Assembly: GCA_903922535.1 (NCBI GenBank)
Contig: CAIXUF010001128.1
Location: 1-10,775, forward strand
DNA from: Candidatus Hydrogenedentota bacterium
GTDB taxonomy: Bacteria > Hydrogenedentota > Hydrogenedentia > Hydrogenedentiales > CAITNO01
Length of the DNA stretch: 10,775 bases
Direction of reading: 5' to 3'
The notes beneath the pieces are model-generated. The model saw only the letters and a program-made list of their open reading frames with translations, searched no databases and was not told the origin of the DNA. A program made the translations under genes and the position numbers. This document shows positions 1 to 5,865 of the stretch, piece after piece (within the stretch, counting starts at the first letter, position 1; each line of letters begins with the position of its first letter).

Positions 1-262
1 CTGATCCCCCTCAGAGCAACGCACCTCACCGGAAATGCCGGTCGCCCCCTACCGGCATTTCCCCTTTTTGAAATCATGTGTTTTTTCCTCTGTGACGCTC
101 TGATACCCCTCAGAGCTACGCACCTCACGGAGATGCCGGTCGCCCCCTACCGGCATCTCCACCCTTTGCAATTATCCGTTTTTTTCCTCTGTGACGCTCT
201 GATCCCCCTCAGAGCTACGCACCTCACCGGAGATGTCGGTAACCCCCTACCGGCATCTCCAT
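1..262 (+). repeat. 99-bp tandem repeat, two full units and one partial, each with two hairpins
   Basis: Units begin at 1, 100 and 199, a strict 99-bp period, and the array runs off the left edge. Each unit has a small hairpin A, with arms GCTCTGA and TCAGAGC (97-103 with 110-116; 196-202 with 209-215; first copy cut by the window edge). Each also has a larger hairpin B, with 12-bp arms around an 8-nt pyrimidine-rich loop (31-42 with 51-62; 129-140 with 149-160; 229-240 with 249-260). In hairpin B of unit 1, one A-T pair replaces the G-C pair of units 2 and 3, which is a compensatory change. In unit 3 a C to T change leaves a G-U pair if the plus strand is transcribed, but an A-C mismatch if the minus strand is. 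This favours a plus-strand RNA. T-rich tracts separate the units (65-69, 81-86, 179-185). I do not recognise the family. It could be a tandem small RNA, a mobile palindromic element, or reiterated terminators downstream of a gene outside the window. Confidence 0.85.
31..69 (+). terminator. hairpin B of repeat unit 1 with T-run, terminator-like
   Basis: A perfect 12-bp stem (31-42 with 51-62) is followed after two C residues by five T residues at 65-69. This is the layout of an intrinsic terminator on the plus strand. In units 2 and 3 the same hairpin lacks an immediate T-run, so termination may be incidental to the structure rather than the purpose of the repeat. Confidence 0.4.
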
Positions 263-271
263 GAAAGCACG

Positions 272-310
272 AAACGCCTTCCGGTCACGCGCCGGAAGGC
301 GTTTTTCTTT
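272..310 (+). terminator. intrinsic terminator, plus strand
   Basis: A 13-bp perfect stem (272-284 with 292-304; core CGCCTTCCGG and CCGGAAGGCG) closes a 7-nt loop. It is followed by a T-rich tail, with T at 302-306 and 308-310. It would end a plus-strand transcript entering from the left, through the tandem repeats. It also lies just past the stop of the minus-strand gene at 343. Read on that strand its tail is only TTTCGTGCTTT, so it may work weakly in both directions. Confidence 0.85.
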
Positions 311-342
311 GCCACAGAGGCGGAAGCCCCGACGCGCCGGCC

Positions 343-2541
343 CTACTTTTCACTGCCCAAGTACGCCGTGATGCGGTCCGCTTTCACCCGGTAGAGCCGC
401 GCCCAGTCGCGGTCGGCCCGCTTGTCGTCACCCTGGGCCTTCAACCGTTCAAACAAGTCGGCAACGTCGCCGCATGCCTGGACGTCCTCGCGAAGCATGT
501 CGCCCGCCTGTTGTCTGTACGCCTCGGGGTCACGTTGAAGCCTTTCAAACAGGGCATTGAGACTAAAATGAATCCCGATTTCCCGACCCACCAGGGCCAT
601 GGACTCCAAATAGATGCCTTCCCGCCGAAGGTGCTCGCGCCGCGAGGGGCTCTTCCCCTCGCCGGACCACCAAAAACTGTAGAACACAGGACTGTCGCCC
701 GCTTTTTCCGACGCCTCGCGCATGCAGTCTATTGCCTTTTGGTAGTGGGGATATGCCATGCGCCACGCGTCGCCGACCCGTTGAAGCCGGTCCTGCAGAT
801 CGGGCGGATTGTAAACAACCGAACCGGCCGTTCTCGGCGGTTCTCCGCCGTGAATTCCGGAATGCGCAAAGTCCTCCGGCACGGGCGCGCATTCCCGTCC
901 CGGATACCAGCCCGGCCACTGCGTGGGTGCCCACGTGCAGGCGTTTGAAAGAATGGCATGCGCACGTTCGAGCGAAAGCCAGGCCTGAAGCGCCAACACA
1001 CCGGACGCTTCCCCGAACTGTTTCACGGCAATATCCCGGCAGACGGTTTCGGGATCCTGAAGTGGATTGAGGAAGAATGCGCGGCAGGCGGGCGAGTTGC
1101 AGGAGATGTCCCGGTTAAACCCGCCCCAGTGGTCAAAGACGCCGTCAACGGCCAGTTCGTGCCAGCGGCGAATCTTTGCCCCAACCCCCATCGGGTAATC
1201 CTGGATGTCGTTCAACCCGTGGACAGTGTCATCGCCCCAGTGCAGGTCATCGTAGCCGATGAAAACCTGGCCCCGTCCCCGGCACACGGCGCGCGCCTTT
1301 TCCAGCAAATCGTGCCGCTGACGCTCCGGTTGCCAACCGTCTGTTTCGGCGGCAAGATAGAGGCCGCTGTCCGCGGGCAGTTCCCTCTGACGCGCCAGGA
1401 ACTGGTCTGTGTCGCCGGACCATCCCCATCCCGTGGTGAGCACGCGCAAACCGGGTCGGACCTTTCGTCCCTCCTCAAGCAGGAACCGGATCAGCCGGTC
1501 CCGCTGGTCGAATTTGCTCTTGCCGCCGCAGCGCGCACACTGGTCCGGATCGCAGAACTCACCACCTGAATCCAACCCGAAGAGATAGAGGGTCGACGCC
1601 TCGGGGAATTGTCCAAAAAAACGTGCCAGCAGGTCCCGATAGTAGTCCTGCACCTTCGGGTGCCCAAAACAGAGCACTTTGCCCTGATAGGTGCCGCAAT
1701 CGCTCAGCACCTCTTCGGGAAAACGGGTCAGGAACTGCCGCCGCGCCGATTCGGGCATCCAGGGCCCGCCCTGGCACGGCAGTTCGGTAATCCACAACGC
1801 CGGCTCGATCCCGTAGTCAAGGCAGGCATCGATCATGCGCCGCAATGCCTTGCCGTTCTTTTCCACCCCGGCGGGATCGACGGCGTCGGGAAAGACGGGG
1901 CTGGTCACATAGGCCTGCATGTGACGGAGGTCGCCGCTCCAGTCGTGGGTCAGAAGGCAATGACTCGCGCCGAGATGGCTGATATAGCGGATATCGGCCG
2001 GCTCTCCCGGCCACCCGTCAAAGCGCTGATGGAAGACCCGCTGCCTGATCTGGAATACACCGCGCCGGTGCGTTCCGCCGGCGATCATCCCGCCCTCCCG
2101 CGCCATTTCCTGAAATTCGTACACCGCCTGCAGCATGCCGCGCGGTGTGTTGCCCAGCAGGTAAAGAACGCCGTCGTGCAGGAGCACCTCAAAGGCGTCG
2201 GCTTCCGCCGCCGCATTGTGCAAGTCGATCAGTCCGTCGCGCGCCAACGCCTGCGCGGCGGTCGATTCTCCGAGCAAAGCCACAAACAGTCCACCGGCCT
2301 GCGGTTTGTCCTCAGCGGAAACGTGCAGGGTCTCCGGGGCAATGTCCGGGAACGCCGTCGCGATTTCCCGCAGCGCGGTCGTATGCACCCGCGATGCGCC
2401 GGGCATGCAGACCGGCATGCCGGGTGAGACGGCAAAGTCAGGCGGCAAATCAGCGTAAGCCCGACCGCACCATGCCCCTGCGGCGATGAGCACAAAGGCG
2501 CAGCCAGACCGAAACATCGGGTGGGATCGTGCAGTTGTCAT
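343..2541 (-). CDS. secreted alpha-glucuronidase-like glycoside hydrolase
   Basis: This 732-residue protein starts with a signal peptide: a hydrophobic run at residues 14-24 and a likely cut after Ala30 (motif AYA before DLP). Residues 80-150 resemble the N-terminal alpha/beta domain of GH67 and GH20-superfamily enzymes, with the phrase LLGNTPRGMLQAVYEF at 128-143. A TIM-barrel-like region follows at about 165-480. It contains LFGLDSGGEF (320-329) and a cysteine cluster, C330, C335 and C338, as in the DUF4838 and GH20-related group. D324 and E328 are candidate active-site acids, by position only. Residues 495-732 look mainly helical. The protein is likely periplasmic or exported and acts on a glycan, perhaps one with uronic acid or N-acetylhexosamine. 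It lies 44 bp downstream of the fusion gene on the same strand, so the two are probably co-transcribed. ATG at 2541 is chosen because a GGAG motif precedes it by 10 nt and the full signal peptide is kept. The exact GH family is not certain. Confidence 0.8.
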   Translation of the reverse strand: MTTARSHPMFRSGCAFVLIAAGAWCGRAYADLPPDFAVSPGMPVCMPGASRVHTTALREIATAFPDIAPETLHVSAEDKPQAGGLFVALLGESTAAQALARDGLIDLHNAAAEADAFEVLLHDGVLYLLGNTPRGMLQAVYEFQEMAREGGMIAGGTHRRGVFQIRQRVFHQRFDGWPGEPADIRYISHLGASHCLLTHDWSGDLRHMQAYVTSPVFPDAVDPAGVEKNGKALRRMIDACLDYGIEPALWITELPCQGGPWMPESARRQFLTRFPEEVLSDCGTYQGKVLCFGHPKVQDYYRDLLARFFGQFPEASTLYLFGLDSGGEFCDPDQCARCGGKSKFDQRDRLIRFLLEEGRKVRPGLRVLTTGWGWSGDTDQFLARQRELPADSGLYLAAETDGWQPERQRHDLLEKARAVCRGRGQVFIGYDDLHWGDDTVHGLNDIQDYPMGVGAKIRRWHELAVDGVFDHWGGFNRDISCNSPACRAFFLNPLQDPETVCRDIAVKQFGEASGVLALQAWLSLERAHAILSNACTWAPTQWPGWYPGRECAPVPEDFAHSGIHGGEPPRTAGSVVYNPPDLQDRLQRVGDAWRMAYPHYQKAIDCMREASEKAGDSPVFYSFWWSGEGKSPSRREHLRREGIYLESMALVGREIGIHFSLNALFERLQRDPEAYRQQAGDMLREDVQACGDVADLFERLKAQGDDKRADRDWARLYRVKADRITAYLGSEK

Positions 2542-2551
2542 GGACGTTTTT

Positions 2552-2555
2552 CTCC
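2552..2555 (-). promoter_or_regulatory. ribosome binding site of the secreted hydrolase gene
   Basis: GGAG on the minus strand lies 10 nt before the ATG at 2541, in the 44-bp gap after the upstream gene. It supports that start over the internal Met9 codon, which would shorten the signal peptide. Confidence 0.55.
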
Positions 2556-2585
2556 ATTATGACCTGGGCCGGGACCCTCTCCGCA

Positions 2586-5204
2586 TCACTGGTCTTTTAC
2601 GCACCGGAACCCAATCGTGGAGCATCGGTCCAGACCGGGCCACAGCAGCAGGAATTTGGCATGGCTGGTGCACGGCTGCGGGCCGCTGGGCACGTACCAG
2701 CCGCTGCCCTCGGCCTTAAACCAGCTCCCGCCGCGCAGCATGCAGAAACGGGTGTGGCCGTCGTCGCGCTCGCTTTCGGTCCACTCCCACACATTGCCGC
2801 TCATCTGCTGGCAGCCGACCGGGCTGCGCCCTTCCGGCAGCGTCCGGACCGGCAGGGTGCTCCCGCCGGGGTTGCATTTTGCGGAGTCAAACGCGTTGCC
2901 CCAGGGCCATTCGCGGCCGTCCGTTCCCTGCGCGGCCGCCTGCCATTCCGGCTCCGTCGGCAGCCGCTTTCCGCACCAGGCCGCATAGGCGCGTGCATCG
3001 TCAAGATCAACATACACTACCGGATGCTCCGCCAGTTCTTCAGGCATTTTCCCTCCGGGCCAGTGCTTGAGGAAATTCTCGGGGTGCTTCGGAGCGTATC
3101 CTGTCGCGTCAAGAAACGCCTTGAACTCGGCATTGGTCACCTGGGTCTCGCCGATGAAGAAGGGTTTCAAGTCAACCCTGTAGTCGTGCATGAGGGTGCC
3201 GTCGTGCGGCGATCCCCACAGGAACTCATGCCATTTCTCCACCGGCGTGCCGGGATCGGGATAGCAGCCGCATTCACGCCGTTGATGCGTGAGTTTCATC
3301 CGGACCGTTCCGCCCGGAACCGCCACCATAGCCTGCGGAGGGGAGGTGGCCGGTACGGTGCGCGCGACAGGTTTTGCATCAACAACGCTCTTGGCTACGC
3401 GCGGGTCGCTGTCCATCTCGGGCGCAGGCGCGGCCAGCAGCGCGCCCACACGGCTGTCCGCGGCGGATTGGACCGCAAAGCAGCCGAGCCGGTCCATGTC
3501 TCCCCGCACACGCACCTGCCCGGAGGGCAACACCTCGAAATCTGCCGTTCTTCTATTCCACAAGTCGGTTACGCGCAGGTCATGCGCGGTTGCGCCCGCG
3601 GGCAGGTCGCAGACCAGCAGTTCGGCACCGTGCAGGACCGCACCGGTGTTAAGCAGCGTGTACAGTGCCAAGTCCTTTCCGGGCCAGCGGTGCGCATACA
3701 GATTCTTCTGGCCCGTGGGCACAAAGGGATCCCAGGCATCACTGGTGAACTCGCCCGCAAAGGCGCGCAGGATGGGCTCGGCGCGTTTCCACAATGCCCG
3801 GCTCTCCGGGTCCCACGGATTGTGCGCGCCGAAGATGTTCTCCCACACCACCATGCCCGACCCATTGAAGAAGGCCGTTTCTATCTCGCCGGCATGGCCG
3901 ATGTCCCAGCGCCTTATCTGCTGCTGCATGTGGCGCGGCTCAATCCATTTGAGGTGGAGCATGCCCGGCGGGACCGGGTCCTGAAGCCACTGGGCCCAGG
4001 AAGTGCTGCACAGGCCCAACTGTTCCACCGGCGGATGCAGCTCCGTGCCGATGACCACGCCGGGCTTCACATCGTCCAGCGCATGGCGCATGAGCGGCGA
4101 GGTTTCGCCCAGCGTGTCGAGGTAGACCCCGTCCGCGTCAATCGCCTTTGCAATCTCCGCCAGCGCCAGTTCGTCGCGCATGCCTTCGCGGCGCGTGCCC
4201 GTGTCCCAGGGGTTGTAGGCGATGAACGCCTTCACGCCGTTCTGATGAAGCTGCTCCACCACACCGCGCAGCCCCGGGAGTCCGCCGGGCATGTCGCGGT
4301 AGAAGTCGAACTGGTTACGCGGGTCCGCGCCGATGCGCGGATAGGCCTGCCAAAGCACCACTGTGTCGTAGCCGCCGAAGGCGGCCTTGCCGTCGGCCAG
4401 AAACGAATCAATGGTGTAACCCTTGTCCGGATCGTAGAAGGAACGGTCCCACATGAACGTGAAATGGCCGGTGAACGCGGTGGCGGCCCATTGCAGGTCG
4501 GCGCGGTCGTAGAGGCAACGCTGCACCCCGGGTTTGACCACGGCCCTCAGGTAACGGCTGAGCGCCATCATGCGGTCAAGCCCGTCAAGCCCGATCACAA
4601 TGGAGCGGACGTCCACCTTGCCTGGTGTTTTGTCCTCTGTGCCGTCCATGCCGAAGATGGGCCGAATCAGCATGCCGTCGGGCGCGTCCTTCGGCACCTC
4701 ATACTCCGTGTCCACCTCGTGCCATGCGCCGTCCTTCGGCACTTCCAGCGTGTCCGTCACGCCGCTCCATCCCTTCCATGCGCCCGAATCCGGCGCGGCA
4801 TAATCAAAGGCCGTGCACAGTATGTTGTTGCCTTCATGCCAGCGCGCCGACATGGTGACATTTATCCGGTCGCCGGCCCTCAGCTTCAACAGTGCCGTCA
4901 CCGGCGGGGCCGTGCGAATCCAGGCGCGTTCGCCGTCAAAATGCAGGGCCACATAACACTCAATATCGCCGGAGCGCACCTGGTCGCGGTAGCGTTTCAG
5001 CCTTTCGAGCCATGCGTTCCGGTCCTCGTCCGCCGCCGGTGCCGCGATGTAGTGCTCGTTCATGCGCAGGCCGGAATCGGGCACCTGCCAAGAGCATCCC
5101 TCCTGTGCCTGAAACACCTGCGGACTGAACAGATACCGTTCGGGATACTCGTCGTTCATTATTCCGGTCTCCATAAGGGCCACCACGGCAAGCATGACGA
5201 TCAT
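2586..5204 (-). CDS. glycosidase-like TIM barrel fused to FGE/SUMF1-like domain
   Basis: This 872-residue protein has several domains. Residues 1-15 are hydrophobic but lack the positive charge of a normal signal peptide. Residues 75-205 look like a beta-sandwich, possibly a carbohydrate-binding module. Residues 230-480 resemble a GH36/GH31-type or related barrel: LWQAYPRIG (284-292), VKAFIAYNPWD (324-334) and DADGVYLDTLGE (356-367). D363 is a candidate nucleophile and E388 in GTELH another candidate acid. A beta-rich region (490-580) and an Ala/Pro-rich linker (585-625) lead to a complete FGE-sulfatase/SUMF1 fold at 626-872. That fold shows FFIGETQVTNAEF, CGKRLPTEPEWQAAA, MSGNVWEW, LRGGSWF and GFRC. 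In true FGE two cysteines five residues apart bind copper. Here C845 is present but the partner position is K850, so formylglycine formation is doubtful and binding or another chemistry is more likely. An in-frame TGA two codons upstream fixes the start near ATG 5204. A GGGG stretch 8 nt before it is a weak ribosome binding site. Confidence 0.82.
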   Translation of the reverse strand: MIVMLAVVALMETGIMNDEYPERYLFSPQVFQAQEGCSWQVPDSGLRMNEHYIAAPAADEDRNAWLERLKRYRDQVRSGDIECYVALHFDGERAWIRTAPPVTALLKLRAGDRINVTMSARWHEGNNILCTAFDYAAPDSGAWKGWSGVTDTLEVPKDGAWHEVDTEYEVPKDAPDGMLIRPIFGMDGTEDKTPGKVDVRSIVIGLDGLDRMMALSRYLRAVVKPGVQRCLYDRADLQWAATAFTGHFTFMWDRSFYDPDKGYTIDSFLADGKAAFGGYDTVVLWQAYPRIGADPRNQFDFYRDMPGGLPGLRGVVEQLHQNGVKAFIAYNPWDTGTRREGMRDELALAEIAKAIDADGVYLDTLGETSPLMRHALDDVKPGVVIGTELHPPVEQLGLCSTSWAQWLQDPVPPGMLHLKWIEPRHMQQQIRRWDIGHAGEIETAFFNGSGMVVWENIFGAHNPWDPESRALWKRAEPILRAFAGEFTSDAWDPFVPTGQKNLYAHRWPGKDLALYTLLNTGAVLHGAELLVCDLPAGATAHDLRVTDLWNRRTADFEVLPSGQVRVRGDMDRLGCFAVQSAADSRVGALLAAPAPEMDSDPRVAKSVVDAKPVARTVPATSPPQAMVAVPGGTVRMKLTHQRRECGCYPDPGTPVEKWHEFLWGSPHDGTLMHDYRVDLKPFFIGETQVTNAEFKAFLDATGYAPKHPENFLKHWPGGKMPEELAEHPVVYVDLDDARAYAAWCGKRLPTEPEWQAAAQGTDGREWPWGNAFDSAKCNPGGSTLPVRTLPEGRSPVGCQQMSGNVWEWTESERDDGHTRFCMLRGGSWFKAEGSGWYVPSGPQPCTSHAKFLLLWPGLDRCSTIGFRCVKDQ

Positions 5205-5343
5205 GGTTCATTCCCCGCTGATTTGCGCCCGGCCCCACTATAGTCAGAACCGGGGTCCGGAATCGAATGCGTCAAGGAAGCGCGAATCCGAAAGCGGTGC
5301 CGTCTCCCATTCTTCCCATGACTTCCATAAGCCCCATGTCCCG
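5205..5343. other. short intergenic region upstream of the fusion gene
   Basis: This stretch lies between the fusion-gene start and the stem-loop at 5344-5416. A promoter of the fusion gene would be expected here. On the minus strand there is a TATAGT hexamer (5237-5242) and a TTGACG hexamer (5270-5275), but they are 27 bp apart, too far for a standard sigma-70 promoter. No gene or strong structure is visible. Confidence 0.4.
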
Positions 5344-5416
5344 AAAAGAAAAAGGGGACGCCGTCGCTCGGTTGAGAGGGTGAGGGTGAGGGGGTAGGCG
5401 AGTGAGCGACGGCGTC
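5344..5416 (-). terminator. long stem-loop terminator with G/C-skewed loop
   Basis: Perfect 13-bp arms (5357-5369 and 5404-5416; GACGCCGTCGCTC and its complement) enclose a 34-nt loop. Read on the minus strand, the stem is followed by CCCC and then TTTTTCTTTT (5344-5353), the layout of an intrinsic terminator. It lies 57 nt past the stop of the 33-residue micro-gene and before the fusion gene, so it would separate the two transcripts. The loop is unusually long and strongly skewed. On the plus strand it contains GGGTGAGGGTGAGGGGG (5378-5394). Confidence 0.75.
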
Positions 5417-5440
5417 AGGGTACAAAAACGTTGTTCATGT

Positions 5441-5458
5441 GTCCGGAATCACCCGGAC
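5441..5458 (-). other. small hairpin and adjoining palindrome in the micro-gene 3' region
   Basis: Arms GTCCGG (5441-5446) and CCGGAC (5453-5458) close a 6-nt loop. Directly beside it lies the perfect 10-bp palindrome GGACCGGTCC (5459-5468). Both fall between the micro-gene stop and the large terminator stem. Together they give a highly structured 3' untranslated region. A short T-run on the minus strand (TTTTT at 5424-5428) lies too far away to make this hairpin a standard terminator. Confidence 0.5.
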
Positions 5459-5472
5459 GGACCGGTCCAAGG

Positions 5473-5574
5473 TTAGGCCCTGGCACCGTAACCGAACAGA
5501 CCGCTAAAGAAGCCGATGATTTCGGCCCACATGTTCTTGAAGGAACTCAGAAAACCACTCCAGATCGTCTGCAT
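5473..5574 (-). CDS. 33-residue amphipathic small protein
   Basis: The frame runs from ATG (5572-5574) to TAA (5473-5475). AGGAG (5583-5587) precedes the start by 8 nt, one of the best ribosome binding sites in the window. The peptide begins MQTIWSGFLSSF and ends FGYGARA. It has two Trp, six Phe and a few charged residues (K13, E18, R32). Large hydrophobic residues at 5, 8, 12, 16, 19, 23 and 26/27 recur every three to four positions, as expected of an amphipathic helix that lies on or in a membrane. The frame is followed by a hairpin and a T-tailed stem-loop, so it looks like a complete small transcription unit. A weak extended -10 motif, TGG followed by TATTGT (hexamer 5645-5650), lies upstream and would give a leader of about 60 nt. 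I do not recognise the family. It could be a membrane regulator, a toxin-like or modulin-like peptide, or a leader peptide. Confidence 0.6.
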   Translation of the reverse strand: MQTIWSGFLSSFKNMWAEIIGFFSGLFGYGARA

Positions 5575-5865
5575 CTCTATTTCTCCTGGCTCCGATGAAA
5601 TGCTTGCGATTGCTTGCCGCGGCATGCTGGGCCGCGTTCACCCAACAATACCAGCAACTTTTGTGGGCGTTACACGGGAAGAGTCCTCCATTTGAACAAG
5701 CAGAAAGAATGTGTCCCGCCGGGTATTGGCGCGGAGGGGCCAGGAGGAGGCAAGGGGAGAACAGATTATCCTTGCAGAAACGAACCATTACCCAAACCCC
5801 AAGACTTATGGATAATGACATGAGCACCCTCGGCGGAGGAGAATATGGAGAAACGGCCGGGCAGG
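5575..5865. other. intergenic region between TPR gene and micro-gene
   Basis: About 290 bp lie between the TPR gene stop and the 33-residue gene. No convincing terminator follows the TPR gene. Candidate frames on both strands here lack ribosome binding sites and family likeness. The region probably carries the promoter and leader of the micro-gene, but only a weak extended -10 motif near 5645-5650 is visible. Confidence 0.4.
5583..5587 (-). promoter_or_regulatory. ribosome binding site of the 33-residue gene
   Basis: AGGAG on the minus strand, 8 nt before the ATG at 5574. The near-consensus match and good spacing are the main reason for calling this very short frame a gene. Confidence 0.65.

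Noticed and set aside
1..262. CRISPR array or integron attC sites
   Set aside because: Units are 99 bp with near-identical content throughout and no uniform repeat-spacer pattern. No integrase, cas gene or attC core sites are visible.
76..264. A 62-codon plus-strand frame in the tandem repeats, giving a repeated peptide
   Set aside because: The peptide repeats only because 99 is divisible by three. Single-base indels within units and conservation centred on hairpin arms point to RNA or DNA structure, not protein. There is no ribosome binding site.
2586..3326. A working formylglycine-generating enzyme
   Set aside because: The second catalytic cysteine position is Lys850, and no sulfatase gene is in the window.
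2529..5243. A 904-codon open frame on the plus strand
   Set aside because: It is antisense to the fusion gene over its full length. The minus-strand frame shows clear FGE and barrel motifs, while this one is Arg/His/Ala-rich with no recognisable domain. It is a GC-driven shadow.
5237..5275. TTGACG and TATAGT as a promoter for the fusion gene
   Set aside because: The hexamers are 27 bp apart, too far for a standard sigma-70 promoter. Kept only as a note.
5504..5827. A 107-codon minus-strand frame overlapping the micro-gene
   Set aside because: It has no ribosome binding site or domain and is rich in Cys/His/Arg as chance frames are. The overlapping 33-residue frame has much better start signals.
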